A DNA stretch of 64,000 nucleotides from Brevibacillus composti. GTDB lineage: Bacteria; Bacillota; Bacilli; Brevibacillales; Brevibacillaceae. The translations under genes and the position numbers were made by a program. Each line of letters opens with the position of its first letter. Position 1 is the first letter of the stretch. The notes beneath the pieces are model-generated. The model was given only the letters and a program-made list of their open reading frames with translations. It made no database searches and was not told where the DNA came from. The stretch lies in the NCBI RefSeq assembly GCF_016406105.1, contig NZ_CP066308.1:1399501-1463500 (forward strand), written 5' to 3'. This document shows, one piece after another, positions 7,191 through 16,248 of this stretch.

Positions 7191-9662
7191 CTATCTGCCC
7201 ATTTCGGAGATGAAGCGGGAGTGCCGGGTCCGTCGTCCGAAGCGCTCGCGGGGGATGCCGACACAGAGGGAATGTCTGGCTCTGGTGATCGCGACGTATA
7301 AGAGGCGCCGCTCTTCCTCCAGCGCGGCTTGATTGCCTTTGCGCAGGGCATCCAGCGCGTACTCATGCGGGAGGGAGCCCTCCACCAGATCGGGCAGAAA
7401 GACGTGATCAAACTCCAGGCCTTTTGCCCGGTGAATACTGAGGACCTGTACCCCTTCTCCCGGGAGTGGCTGCTGATGGCGCCACTCCTTTTCCTGTCTG
7501 GCCATCTGATCGATGTACTGGAGAAAGCCGGCCACCGTCTCATGGCGTTTGGCGGCTGAGAGCAGCTGCTGCAATTCGTCCGCGCTGCTGTCTCTGCTGT
7601 CATCCCGCTCTTTTGCCCGCTTTTTCAGGTAGTCGCGCAGGCGGCAGTCTTCGTAGATCAGCTCGAGTGCCTGCGCGGGGGGGCAGGAGGCGGCAGCCGT
7701 GAGCACATCCGCTGCCGTCTGGAGCTGTTTGCGCTGAAACGCTTTCCACTGCGGCAGCTTGGGAAGCACGTGCAGGATCGGGACATCCTCTATGATCGCC
7801 TGACTGCGGACGGCATTCCACATCTCCTGGGAAATATAGAGCGTGGGCAGGATCTCCTTCAGCGACGCGTGATCGTCGGGATCGAGCGCCAGGCGCAGGT
7901 AGGAGAGCACCCAGCGGACCGTCTGCCGCTGGTAAAAGGAATCCTCCTCCTGCGAATAGTGAAAGGGGATGCCCGCTTCGCTCAGCTGCTCCAGAATCGG
8001 CCGGGCAGACTCGTGGGTGCGGTAGAGAATGGCGCATTCGCCGGGCGGAGTGCCCTCCCCGAGGCGATGCCGAATCTCATCGACGATGCGGGCCGCCTGC
8101 TCTTCCTCGTCGTCCGGTTCGAACAGATAGGTGTCCCCCTCTTCGGCATGGTAGGAGAGGCACTCTTTTTGCCAGCGCGAACGGTTGTGGCCGATCAGCG
8201 AAAAACCGAGTCCGACGATGGAGGAGCGGGAGCGGTAATTAACCTCGAGGGTAATGGTTCGAGCCTCCGGGAAATCTTGGGTAAAGCCGAGTATGTATTG
8301 CGGATCGCTGCCGCGAAAGCCGTAGATGGACTGGTCGTCGTCGCCGATGACGCAGAGATTGTTCTGCGGGGCGGCGAGCAGCTTCACGGTCTCATACTGG
8401 ATGCGGTTGATATCCTGAAACTCGTCGATCATCACATGGGTGATCCGCTCCTGATAGCGGCGCAGGACCTCTTCATTCTGCCGCAACAGCTCGTAGCAGC
8501 CGATCAGCATGTCGTCAAAGTCAAACCAGCCGGCCCGTGATTTGGCTTCCTCGTAAAGCGGGTACAGCTGCTGGGCCAAACGTTCGCTGTCATCAGCGGG
8601 TTCGCGCAAGGCAGCGGCATCCGGCAGCAGGTATTCGTTTTTCCAGCGGCTGATGACAGCCAGCGCGTCCAGCACCTCGCTCTCTTTTCGCGAGCCGAGA
8701 TCGGACTGTGCCATCGCGCCGGACTCCCGCAGGAGCCGCCATTTTTGCCAGTCCTTTTTCAAGAGGCGCTGCTGGTCCCAGCGGTCGGGCTGATGAAAGA
8801 GCAACATCCGGTAAAAAATGCTGTGAAACGTGCCCGTCACCAGCTCGCGGGCTTGTCCGGCCGGCAGCTGCCTTGCGAGCCGCTGCTTAATTTCCTCGGC
8901 AGCCTTGGTCGTAAAGGTAACCACCATGATCTGCCGCGGAGAGAGGCCGTGCTCGCGGATCAGATGGGAGGTGCGGGCTGTCATGACCCGGGTCTTGCCG
9001 CTGCCGGCACCAGCGAGGATCAACAAAGGTCCGTCCGTCGCAAGCACGGCCTCCCGCTGCTGGGGGTGGAGCGGTTCATCGCGCTTCTCCGCGAGATGGG
9101 GGGTAGCCTTTTTCGGCTTCAGCCTTTTGCGGAAGAGCGGCGGCTTGGGCGGCTCCGCAGCGGATCGGCCGCCCGCCTCAGCGGTATGGATGCTCCGTTT
9201 TTTCGGCAGGCGGAAGGAGCCGAGGGAGATACTCTCATCTTCCTCGGCGGCAGCAGGCAGAGCGGATGCCGGCATCTCGATCGCTGCTTTCGTCTCAATC
9301 GCTGCTGCCATTTCTGGCGCTGCTGTCGTTTCCAGCGTTGCTGCGGTTTCTAGCGCTGCTGCCGTTTCCACCGCCGCCGCCCCCGTCTCGGCGGAAGACA
9401 AAAAAGCCTGGCGAATCAGCGGATCTGCCTGGGCACCCAGCCATTCTTCGGGAGGGATGTGAAGCTCCTGCCACTCGCAGGCGCTCCCCTCCGGGTGGAC
9501 GAAACAGGGGTCAAAGCTGATCCCCGCATGCAGGCGAAGGGGAGCCAGGCAATGCGGACAGCGCACCCGGTCCTGCCGGGCGGCCCACCTCCAGGCGGCA
9601 ATATGCTGGTATGTATCGGGGGTTAACCGGATGATGGCTTGGTCTAGCTGTGCGAATTTCAT
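7191..9662 (-). CDS. UvrD/PcrA-like superfamily 1A DNA helicase with N-terminal extension
   Basis: An 823-residue protein. Residues about 198-820 form a UvrD-type helicase: Walker A LAGAGSGKTR (217-225), VTFTTKAAEEI (motif Ia), MIDEFQDINR (motif II), VIGDDDQSIYGFRG (motif III), LSIHRAKGLEFDHVFL (motif V) and LLYVAITRAR (motif VI). The first 195 residues are not helicase. They hold a possible zinc site (C35, C38, C53, C62), then an Ala/Glu/Thr repeat at about residues 91-139 and a basic linker. UvrD/PcrA proteins unwind DNA 3'-5' during repair and clear recombination intermediates. ATG chosen with CTGAGGTG upstream. Confidence 0.9.
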   Translation of the reverse strand: MKFAQLDQAIIRLTPDTYQHIAAWRWAARQDRVRCPHCLAPLRLHAGISFDPCFVHPEGSACEWQELHIPPEEWLGAQADPLIRQAFLSSAETGAAAVETAAALETAATLETTAAPEMAAAIETKAAIEMPASALPAAAEEDESISLGSFRLPKKRSIHTAEAGGRSAAEPPKPPLFRKRLKPKKATPHLAEKRDEPLHPQQREAVLATDGPLLILAGAGSGKTRVMTARTSHLIREHGLSPRQIMVVTFTTKAAEEIKQRLARQLPAGQARELVTGTFHSIFYRMLLFHQPDRWDQQRLLKKDWQKWRLLRESGAMAQSDLGSRKESEVLDALAVISRWKNEYLLPDAAALREPADDSERLAQQLYPLYEEAKSRAGWFDFDDMLIGCYELLRQNEEVLRRYQERITHVMIDEFQDINRIQYETVKLLAAPQNNLCVIGDDDQSIYGFRGSDPQYILGFTQDFPEARTITLEVNYRSRSSIVGLGFSLIGHNRSRWQKECLSYHAEEGDTYLFEPDDEEEQAARIVDEIRHRLGEGTPPGECAILYRTHESARPILEQLSEAGIPFHYSQEEDSFYQRQTVRWVLSYLRLALDPDDHASLKEILPTLYISQEMWNAVRSQAIIEDVPILHVLPKLPQWKAFQRKQLQTAADVLTAAASCPPAQALELIYEDCRLRDYLKKRAKERDDSRDSSADELQQLLSAAKRHETVAGFLQYIDQMARQEKEWRHQQPLPGEGVQVLSIHRAKGLEFDHVFLPDLVEGSLPHEYALDALRKGNQAALEEERRLLYVAITRARHSLCVGIPRERFGRRTRHSRFISEMGR

Positions 9663-9740
9663 CGTGACACCTCAGCATCGTAGAGGGTGAGGCAGGAGCG
9701 CCCGATTGTTGCAGACGACCCGCCATGACTGGGAAAGAAG

Positions 9741-9770
9741 AAGTGCCCCCTGTGTTGTGCAGGGGACACT
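9741..9770 (-). terminator. Terminator behind the CorC-type gene
   Basis: Stem AAGTGCCCCCTG / CAGGGGACACT with a seven-base loop, followed on the minus strand by CTTCTTT. It lies 23 bases past the stop of the gene ending at 9793. Confidence 0.65.
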
Positions 9771-9792
9771 CTGCTTTTTCGCTTATCTGGAT

Positions 9793-11157
9793 TCAGGACT
9801 GGGCGTGGAGCAGGTAGTTGTCTTCATTGTCAGCCAGCTCTTCGTCACCCAGATAGGAGATGCCGACCCGGGTAATCCGGTGGTTCTCCAGTTCAGAGAT
9901 TGTGAACAAGTAGTTTTGGTATTGGACAGACTTGCCTTCGGCGACTTCTTCATTTAACTGACTGTACAGCCAGCCGGCAATGGTATCGACTTCATCTGAA
10001 TGAATCACTACCGATATATAATCGCTCAATTCCGTCAGCAGGGTTTTCCCGGAAACCGACAGTTCATTATTGGCGCTTTCGATGTCTGGCCGCTCGTGCT
10101 CGTCGAATTCGTCCTGAATGTCTCCGACGATCTCTTCGAGAATATCTTCCATCGTGATCAGTCCGGCTGTGCCGCCGTACTCGTCGATGACGATAGCCAT
10201 CTGTGAGCGGCGCTTCTGCATCAGGCGCAGCACATGGCTGATTTCCATCGACTCCGGCACGGTGAGCAGCGGGCGGAGGAAGTCTTTGAGATCGGCTTTC
10301 CCTTTTGTCAGCGCTGACAAGTAGAAGTCGGAGATGTGGACAAACCCGATAAGCCGGTCTTTGTCCTCATGAGCCACGGGAAAGCGCGAGTGACGGGATT
10401 CCCGCATAATGGCCAAATTTTCTTCAAAGGTATTGTCGTCGTAGAGACATACCATGTCGATGCGGGGGATCATGATCTCCCTGGCGAGGCGCTCCGAAAA
10501 CTCGAAGACGTTATCCACCAGCGCGAGCTCCGTCTGATCGATGTGACCGCTCTTGTGGCTCTGATTGACCAGTAGGCGAATCTCTTCTTCGGTATGAGCC
10601 AGTTCGGTCTCGGTCGCGGGCTCGATCCCCAGACGGCGGATGAGAAAAAGGGCCGTCCCGTTCAGCATCCAGATCAGCGGATAGCTGAGCTTGTAAAAAA
10701 ACATCAGCGGCGCAGCCGTCCACAGCGAGGTGGCTTCCGCTCTTTGAATTGCCAGCGATTTGGGGGCCAATTCTCCAAATACGATGTGCATGAAGGTGAT
10801 GATGCCAAAGGCGATTGCCAGCGAGACCGGGGTAACCAGCATAGGCGGCAAGCCAAAGGACATCATTACGGGTTCGATGAATCGGGAAATGGCCGGCTCA
10901 CCAACCCAGCCCAGACCGAGCGAAGCCAGCGTAATGCCGAGCTGGCAAGCGGACAGGTAGGCATCCAACTGCTTTGTCACTTTCTGTGCGTAAACCGCAC
11001 TTTTGTTACCGTCACTCACCAGTTGGGCCAGTCGGGTTTGGCGTACTTTCACCAGCGAGAATTCTGCTGCCACGAAAAATCCGTTGAGCAATACCAGAAA
11101 GACAACGAGCAGCAGATTCAGGAGTATCTCCCCTATCGGACCTATCGGACTATCCAA
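9793..11157 (-). CDS. CorC/HlyC-type membrane protein (CNNM, CBS pair, transporter-associated domain)
   Basis: About 454 residues with the CNNM domain (three to four membrane helices, residues 10-190), two CBS domains (about 210-340, including [20 protein letters not shown]) and a C-terminal CorC/HlyC domain. Proteins of this class (MpfA/YhdP type in Bacillus) export Mg2+ or other cations. The TTG at 11157 is preferred because AGGGTGGAG sits about six bases upstream; the GTG at 11169 has no separate ribosome site. The leader from the likely promoter near 11275 is about 110 bases. Ion specificity is inferred from the family. Confidence 0.85.
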   Translation of the reverse strand: MDSPIGPIGEILLNLLLVVFLVLLNGFFVAAEFSLVKVRQTRLAQLVSDGNKSAVYAQKVTKQLDAYLSACQLGITLASLGLGWVGEPAISRFIEPVMMSFGLPPMLVTPVSLAIAFGIITFMHIVFGELAPKSLAIQRAEATSLWTAAPLMFFYKLSYPLIWMLNGTALFLIRRLGIEPATETELAHTEEEIRLLVNQSHKSGHIDQTELALVDNVFEFSERLAREIMIPRIDMVCLYDDNTFEENLAIMRESRHSRFPVAHEDKDRLIGFVHISDFYLSALTKGKADLKDFLRPLLTVPESMEISHVLRLMQKRRSQMAIVIDEYGGTAGLITMEDILEEIVGDIQDEFDEHERPDIESANNELSVSGKTLLTELSDYISVVIHSDEVDTIAGWLYSQLNEEVAEGKSVQYQNYLFTISELENHRITRVGISYLGDEELADNEDNYLLHAQS

Positions 11158-11274
11158 GAAAGTCTCCACCCTTTCGCGACACAGAAAGGAGGAGATTCAC
11201 CTCCATTTGTTATTCTCGTGATTCCTGTTACTATCCAATGTACGAATCCGGCATAGGAAACATTCGTATGCCTG

Positions 11275-11280
11275 ATTATA
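11275..11280 (-). promoter_or_regulatory. -10 element for the CorC-type gene
   Basis: TATAAT on the minus strand with a T-rich, weak TTTTGT at 16 bases upstream. It leaves an untranslated leader of about 110 bases containing the hairpin GGAGG / CCTCC near 11191-11207. Confidence 0.45.
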
Positions 11281-11420
11281 AAGTAGTATACCAATAACAA
11301 AAGCAAAGAGTCAAAACCATCCGAATCGATCCGGCAGTTTTGGACAACGAAACACATACTCCCAAAGGCGGGAACATACAGTTAATCAGAGTAACCCTGT
11401 CCCCGGGAGGAGAGACTTGC

Positions 11421-12056
11421 ATGATGTGGCTTCAAAAAGCAGCGGCGGTCCTGGCGGGAGGGATGTTCATCGGTGTCGGGATTAATCTGTTTCTCATCCC
11501 GCATCTATTGATGGATGGGGGAATGATCGGCATTGGCCTTCTGGCAAAATACCTTTTCCAGTGGCCGCCCGGGCTGTTCATGATCATCTGCAGCCTCCCG
11601 CTTTTTGCGCTGGTCTTCGTCTATGACCGCTACCTGTTTTACCGCAGCTTTCACGGAATGCTGATCGAGACATGTATCATCGATCTGTTCGCCCCGATGC
11701 GCGCCTGGAATCTCTGGACACTGCCGACGTCAGCGGTTGTCGGCGGCCTTATGATCGGGGTGGGAACAGGCTTGCTGCTGGCTTTTCAGACCAATACCGG
11801 CGGCACAGATATGCTCGCTCAGTTTTTGGCCCGCAGGACGCCGATTCCCGTCGCGCTCTATATCTTCATCATCGACGGCTTCATCGTCTGGGCCTCGCTT
11901 CCCGTCATCGGCTGGGAGCGCGCTGTTTTTTCTCTGTTTACCATCGTCGCTGTCGCGGTCTCAACCCACTTCGTCTACAACTACTGGCGGCAATCACCTC
12001 CGTATGTCGTGATTGGCCCGCTCAGCAGGGAAGCGGGACAGAGATGGAGAAACTAA
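11421..12056 (+). CDS. YitT family membrane protein
   Basis: A 211-residue protein with five to six hydrophobic helices of the DUF161/YitT type. It shows the family segments GINLFLIPHLLMDGGMIGIG and FQTNTGGTDMLAQF. Unlike most YitT proteins it stops soon after the last helix and lacks the C-terminal DUF2179 domain. The ATG at 11421 follows GGGAGGAGAG; a longer reading from 11340 has no ribosome site. It is followed after 31 bases by a hydrolase gene in the same direction. Function of the family is not firmly known. Confidence 0.8.
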   Translation: MMWLQKAAAVLAGGMFIGVGINLFLIPHLLMDGGMIGIGLLAKYLFQWPPGLFMIICSLPLFALVFVYDRYLFYRSFHGMLIETCIIDLFAPMRAWNLWTLPTSAVVGGLMIGVGTGLLLAFQTNTGGTDMLAQFLARRTPIPVALYIFIIDGFIVWASLPVIGWERAVFSLFTIVAVAVSTHFVYNYWRQSPPYVVIGPLSREAGQRWRN

Positions 12057-12087
12057 GAAAAAACAGGGAAAGAATCGAGGGAACGCG

Positions 12088-13017
12088 ATGGCACAGCATA
12101 TATTGGAAATGATCACCGAACAGGTCGGCTATTTTCCCGGAAGCGTCAATATCGGCCTGGTGCGGGGACAGTCGGGAGCGATTCTGATCGACTCCGGGCT
12201 CGACACACAGACCGCGAAAAAGATAAAAAAAGGGCTGGACCAAATCGCCCAGCCGCTAAGCGCAATCGTACAGACTCACGCCCATGCCGACCATTTTGGC
12301 GGCAATGCCTATCTCCTCTCTTGCTGGCCGGAAGCTCAGGTGTACGCCCCGCCGCTGGAGGAAGCCGTCATCCGCTACCCGCTGCTGGAGCCCCTCTATC
12401 TCGGCATGGGGGCCCAGCCGCTGGATGAGCTGCGCAACAAGTTTTTGCTCGCGGAGGCTTCCCGTGTGGATCATCTGCTGCCGACAGAGGGTCAGGTGGA
12501 AATCGACGGTGTTCTGCTGGAGGTCATCTCCCTTCCTGGACATAGTTGGAATCAGGTGGGGCTCGTGGTGGAGGGGATCTGTTTTGCCGCCGACAGCTTT
12601 TTTGGCGAAGAGACGTTAAAAAAACACAAGCTGCCGTTTCTCGTGGATGCCCACGAGACGCTGCTCAGTCTGGTCAGACTGCTGGAATCCCCGTACCGCG
12701 GCTTTCTGCCGGGTCACGGACCGTACACCACCTCCCCGGAAGCTGTACTTACGGCAAACATACACTGTCATCGCCGGCTGTACGGGATCATCGAAGGTCT
12801 GCTGGCAGAAGAGAAGACGCTGGAAGAGACGCTGGCTCTCCTCTGTGAGCGTTTACAAATTTCCATTGAGAACGCGACGAGCTACGTGCTCTACCGTACG
12901 GCGCTCATGGGCTATTTCGTCGGACTTGTAAAAGAAAAGAGAATCGGGTATCGCTTCGCAAACAATCAATGGCTGTGGGGAAAACTGCCTTTGGCGGAAG
13001 TAGGACGCGAGAGGTAG
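12088..13017 (+). CDS. Metallo-beta-lactamase fold hydrolase
   Basis: A 309-residue MBL-fold enzyme. The metal site is visible as THAHADHFGGN (HxHxDH) followed by histidines in LPGHSWNQ, an aspartate in FAADSFF and the last histidine in FLPGHGP. Such enzymes hydrolyse thioesters, lactones or similar bonds with two metal ions. A C-terminal winged-helix-like segment (about 235-300) is common in this MBL subgroup. The ATG follows GAGGG by six bases. It probably shares a transcript with the YitT gene. Substrate unknown. Confidence 0.85.
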   Translation: MAQHILEMITEQVGYFPGSVNIGLVRGQSGAILIDSGLDTQTAKKIKKGLDQIAQPLSAIVQTHAHADHFGGNAYLLSCWPEAQVYAPPLEEAVIRYPLLEPLYLGMGAQPLDELRNKFLLAEASRVDHLLPTEGQVEIDGVLLEVISLPGHSWNQVGLVVEGICFAADSFFGEETLKKHKLPFLVDAHETLLSLVRLLESPYRGFLPGHGPYTTSPEAVLTANIHCHRRLYGIIEGLLAEEKTLEETLALLCERLQISIENATSYVLYRTALMGYFVGLVKEKRIGYRFANNQWLWGKLPLAEVGRER

Positions 13018-13346
13018 TCGCCGATCTCCGCCAGCTTGTGTTCGGCTGCTTCGCGGATTTCCTTGGGAATGGCCAAGAATTCTTCGCCGGGTGTATGGAG
13101 ATACATTTTCGCTTCGAGATAGGGGCGGCCCAATCTGACGGTCAACTCACCGGTGTCGGTCGGTTTGCCGGTAATAGTAGCGGGGATTCGGAGAAAATAG
13201 GAACTGCTGGTGGCGGAGTCGTAGATGACGAGGTGGTAGCTGGGCGTATCTCCGCCTGACGGGGAAAAGCCTTGCTGCCGCAGCATCTTGTCGACGTAGG
13301 CAAGCGGCTGGACGACACCAGTCAGGTTTTTGCTCTTTAACCGCAT
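12966..13346 (-). CDS. YugN-like small protein
   Basis: A 126-residue soluble protein with no catalytic motif. Its length and the pattern around LAYVDKMLRQQGFSPSG recall the YugN-like family of Bacillales, function unknown; the match is from memory and moderate. The start is placed at the second ATG (13346), because AGGAGG lies six bases upstream of it and touches the first ATG. Its last 52 bases overlap the end of the convergent hydrolase gene, so both proteins are encoded there on opposite strands. Confidence 0.6.
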   Translation of the reverse strand: MRLKSKNLTGVVQPLAYVDKMLRQQGFSPSGGDTPSYHLVIYDSATSSSYFLRIPATITGKPTDTGELTVRLGRPYLEAKMYLHTPGEEFLAIPKEIREAAEHKLAEIGDYLSRPTSAKGSFPHSH

Positions 13347-13451
13347 GGACATCCTCCTTGGCTGACGTTGTAAATGCGTGTTGCCTAATCATATGAAGAG
13401 GGAATCCGATTCAGAATGACAGACAAGGATAAAGAAGGAGAGAAAACTTTT

Positions 13452-14312
13452 ATGAACAAACGGGCGGACCTGCATACGCATACGCGGGCGTCGGACGGCA
13501 CCTGCGACCCCAAAGAAAACGTGCGTCTGGCGCTGGAGGCGGGCCTGGCAGCGGTCGCGATCACGGATCACGATACGGTTGCGGGCATCGCCGAGGCTCG
13601 CGAAGCGGCTGCACAGACAGGTGAAGAGATCGAAGTGATCCCGGGGGTGGAGGTCAGTTCGGTGGCGCGCGGTCAGGACATCCACGTGCTGGGCTACTTC
13701 GTCCCGGATGAGGATGAGGCTTTTCAGAAGAAGCTGTACGGCCTGCGCGAGACGCGGCATGAGCGGAACCAGCTCCTGATCGCCCGCCTGCAGGAGCTGG
13801 GCATCCCGATCACCTTGGAAGCCGTCTACCGGAGAAAGACAGGAGACGACAAAAATATCGGCCGGCCGCATATCGCCGAAGAGATGATCGAGCTGGGCGT
13901 AGTGGGGTCGATCGATGAGGCCTTTGCGGTCTACCTCGGCAAAGAGGGCAAGGCCTACGTCAATCCCCCGCGCATCACCCCGCAGGAAGCGATCACGCTG
14001 ATCAAGGAAGCGGGCGGAGTGGCTGTCCTTGCACATCCGGGCTTGTACGACGATGATGAGCTGGTGCAGGAGCTGATCGCCTACGGGCTGGACGGAATCG
14101 AGGTGTGGCATCCCGACAACTCCCCGGAGGAGCGGGCCCGCTATCAGCGCTGGGCGGAGGAGCACGGGCTGGTCATGACAGGCGGATCGGACTTTCACGG
14201 CTGGCGGGGAGAGGAGCCTTTTCATGCGATGCTCGGCTCCCATACAGCGGGCTATGACGCGGTGGAGGAGCTGCGCAGGCTGGCGAGAGAGCGTGCGCAG
14301 GCGGGGAAGTGA
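13452..14312 (+). CDS. PHP domain phosphoesterase (TrpH/YciV-like)
   Basis: A 286-residue PHP-domain enzyme. The metal-binding motifs are RADLHTHTRASDG at the N-terminus, ITDHDTVAG, then GVEVSS, and downstream VLAHPG and GGSDFHGW. The family includes the E. coli 3',5'-nucleoside bisphosphate phosphatase/5'-3' exoribonuclease RNase AM. The ATG at 13452 was chosen since AAGGAG precedes it; an upstream ATG at 13416 has no good site. It is divergent from the YugN-like gene. The exact substrate is inference. Confidence 0.88.
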   Translation: MNKRADLHTHTRASDGTCDPKENVRLALEAGLAAVAITDHDTVAGIAEAREAAAQTGEEIEVIPGVEVSSVARGQDIHVLGYFVPDEDEAFQKKLYGLRETRHERNQLLIARLQELGIPITLEAVYRRKTGDDKNIGRPHIAEEMIELGVVGSIDEAFAVYLGKEGKAYVNPPRITPQEAITLIKEAGGVAVLAHPGLYDDDELVQELIAYGLDGIEVWHPDNSPEERARYQRWAEEHGLVMTGGSDFHGWRGEEPFHAMLGSHTAGYDAVEELRRLARERAQAGK

Positions 14313-14403
14313 GGGTGCACAGGCCCGGTTAGCGAGCCTGTACAGCCCGGCGAGCGGAAGCTGCTTCACACGTAGTGGCGCAGACAAAAAGGCGCGACCG
14401 CAC

Positions 14404-14607
14404 CTACCACCTCTTGGAGTCATCCGCTTCGCGGCGCTTTTTGTCGAGATAGATCTGGTTGTCGATGCTGTAAACATGGCCGATGGCGGTCAGGATGGTC
14501 ATCAGGAAAAAAATCAGCCCGTACGCCAGCATAAACCTGTCGGTGGCAAAGCAGACGACGATCGCGATCAACAGGAGAAGGAGCAGGGTCCATACGATCT
14601 TTTTCAT
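14404..14607 (-). CDS. Small membrane protein
   Basis: A 67-residue protein with two hydrophobic helices and a charged C-terminal tail (YLDKKRREADDSKRW). The ATG at 14607 has GGAGG eight bases upstream. It is alone on the minus strand, convergent with the PHP gene. I do not recognise a named family. Confidence 0.65.
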   Translation of the reverse strand: MKKIVWTLLLLLLIAIVVCFATDRFMLAYGLIFFLMTILTAIGHVYSIDNQIYLDKKRREADDSKRW

Positions 14608-14742
14608 GGATATCCTCCATTTCTGGTACTGACTGCGCGCGGAAGCTAACATCTCGTTGCCAGGGAAATACTAAGGAATGTATGTATTTGGTAGTACGCG
14701 AATAAAATGGATTGGTTTCATTTGCCGCCTTTTTGGCAATGA

Positions 14743-14793
14743 TAAACCCCTGCAGAGGCTAACCTCGAAAAAGGCTGGCCTCGCAGGGGTTTT
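14743..14793. terminator. Bidirectional terminator
   Basis: Stem AAACCCCTGC / GCAGGGGTTT with inner GAGGC / GCCTC. It lies just behind the leftward GNAT gene. Confidence 0.8.
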
Positions 14794-14819
14794 TGACGTG
14801 TATGCCTGTTTTTTTTCGT

Positions 14820-15326
14820 TTAGTTGCTCGTATCGGTCAAACTCTTTTCCATCGAGACATGCTCGATCCCGGCTTCTTCAAACAGGGGACCGACGGGGTG
14901 GTAGCCGAGCTTTTCATAGAAGCGCTGGGCGTGGGTCTGAGCATTCAGCTTCAGCTTTTGGTAGCCCAGTTTTTGCGCGCTCTCCTCCAGCACTTGCATC
15001 AGGAGGCGGCCCAGGCCTGTGCCCCGCTCGCTGCTCGCGACGGCGACCCGTTCCACTTTGCCGGTGCCGGGAGCGTACGGACGGAGGCGGCTCGCCCCGA
15101 CCGGCTGTCCCTCGCGGTAGGCGACAAAATGAGCCGTGCCGGAGCCGATGCGGTCGTGCTCGTCAATCTCGATCGCTTCCGGGACCTGCTGCTCGACGAT
15201 AAAAACGGCGCGGCGGACGGAGAGGGCATCGCGAAGCTGCTGCTCCGTCTCTACTCGTTGGAGCGTGTAGAGCGAGCTGCTCGGGGCTGCGGGCTTCTCT
15301 GTCTGTTCTGAATTGAGTTTGTTCAT
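14820..15326 (-). CDS. GNAT family N-acetyltransferase, YjcF type
   Basis: A 168-residue GNAT enzyme. The acetyl-CoA loop is visible in VAVASSERGTGLGRLLMQ, and the C-terminal part has LNAQTHAQRFYEKLGYHPV. The region RRAVFIVEQQVPEAIEIDEHD is typical of the YjcF group of Bacillus. A polar N-terminal extension of about 20 residues precedes the domain. It follows yjcH and yjcG on the same strand, matching the yjc cluster of B. subtilis, but a terminator stands between it and yjcG. Acceptor substrate unknown. Confidence 0.83.
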   Translation of the reverse strand: MNKLNSEQTEKPAAPSSSLYTLQRVETEQQLRDALSVRRAVFIVEQQVPEAIEIDEHDRIGSGTAHFVAYREGQPVGASRLRPYAPGTGKVERVAVASSERGTGLGRLLMQVLEESAQKLGYQKLKLNAQTHAQRFYEKLGYHPVGPLFEEAGIEHVSMEKSLTDTSN

Positions 15327-15360
15327 CGGTACTCTTCCTTTCGCGTGTACGGGGTAGAAG

Positions 15361-15395
15361 AAAAGGAAAAGACCCTTCCATAGAGGAGGAAGGGT
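15361..15395 (-). terminator. Terminator behind yjcG
   Basis: ACCCTTCC / GGAAGGGT stem with an eight-base loop, followed on the minus strand by CTTTTCCTTTTCT. Confidence 0.75.
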
Positions 15396-15416
15396 GTGGG
15401 TTCATATCTTCCGCTC

Positions 15417-15926
15417 TTACTTTTTCAGCAGGAAGGTCTGATGGACGCTCCACATACCGTCTTCCAGTTCGTACACAAGATGGAAACGGTCAATGTCGGA
15501 GGTCAGATCAAACTTCACCATGCTGAGCTGTCCGGTGATGTCGCGCAGCTCGTCGTTGGAGAGGTCGCGTCCAATCGTGAGATGCGGCACGAACGCATAG
15601 GTCTCTTTTTCCTGGACCACCTTTTCCACGATCTTTTTGTGGAGCTCCTCGAACGGTTCCTTGTTCTGGATGGCGAGATAGATCACATTGGTCGTCGGAT
15701 GGAAAGACGACACGCGGTGGAAGTGCGCAGTAAAGCTGTCTGTCGAGTTGGCGACCAGCTCCAAATGACTGATTAGATGAGGGAGCTGGGATTCATCAAG
15801 TTCAAACGCCTCTTTCAGGCGGATATACGGCGGAATCAACGAGTACGCCGGATCGTAGCGTTTACGGTATGAATTGGCCACTTCCTGCACTTTGCTGGAC
15901 GGAAAAACGACGATACTGTACTTCAA
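15417..15926 (-). CDS. yjcG: 2'-5' RNA ligase/2H phosphoesterase family protein YjcG
   Basis: About 169 residues with two H-x-T/S-type motifs, FTAHFHRVSSF and FVPHLTIGRDL, the signature of the 2H phosphoesterase fold. The N-terminus (KYSIVVFPSSKVQEVANSYR and the following YDPAYSLIPPY) matches YjcG of B. subtilis closely in memory, and the length agrees (about 170). A TTG start at 15926 is chosen because GGAGGG lies seven bases upstream. The biological substrate of YjcG is not established; RNA or cyclic nucleotide ends are likely. Confidence 0.87.
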   Translation of the reverse strand: MKYSIVVFPSSKVQEVANSYRKRYDPAYSLIPPYIRLKEAFELDESQLPHLISHLELVANSTDSFTAHFHRVSSFHPTTNVIYLAIQNKEPFEELHKKIVEKVVQEKETYAFVPHLTIGRDLSNDELRDITGQLSMVKFDLTSDIDRFHLVYELEDGMWSVHQTFLLKK

Positions 15927-16087
15927 GCGAATCCCTCCTCTATCTTCAAGATCATGGTCTTTTCGCAAAAACGAATAACGTTATTTTAACAGAAAATTCT
16001 CCATTTGTGTAATGTTATGCGCCGGCCTGTATATTCCTGCCCGCTGGGGACAGACTGTTAAGGAACAGGGAGGTGCGATATTCGAAC

Positions 16088-16246
16088 GTGAAAACAGCCA
16101 TGATGATCATCTTTATTTTTCTTGTTCTTCTTCTGCTGTCCCTCCTTACCTTTTCCCTCATCACCGCGATTCGCAAAACCGAATTCGACGAGGCGCTCGT
16201 CTCCCCGGGAAAAGAGGAAGGTCCTCAGGAAGAACAGACAAGGTAA
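16088..16246 (+). CDS. Small single-pass membrane protein
   Basis: A 52-residue frame starting at GTG 16088, with one hydrophobic helix (about residues 5-28) and an acidic tail rich in Glu. GGGAGG lies about 14 bases upstream, rather far, so the ATG at 16100 is an alternative start. It sits between the leftward yjcG and yjcH genes on the opposite strand, and its stop is two bases from the yjcH stop. Unknown function; expression is plausible but unproven. Confidence 0.45.
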   Translation: MKTAMMIIFIFLVLLLLSLLTFSLITAIRKTEFDEALVSPGKEEGPQEEQTR

Positions 16247-16248
16247 GT

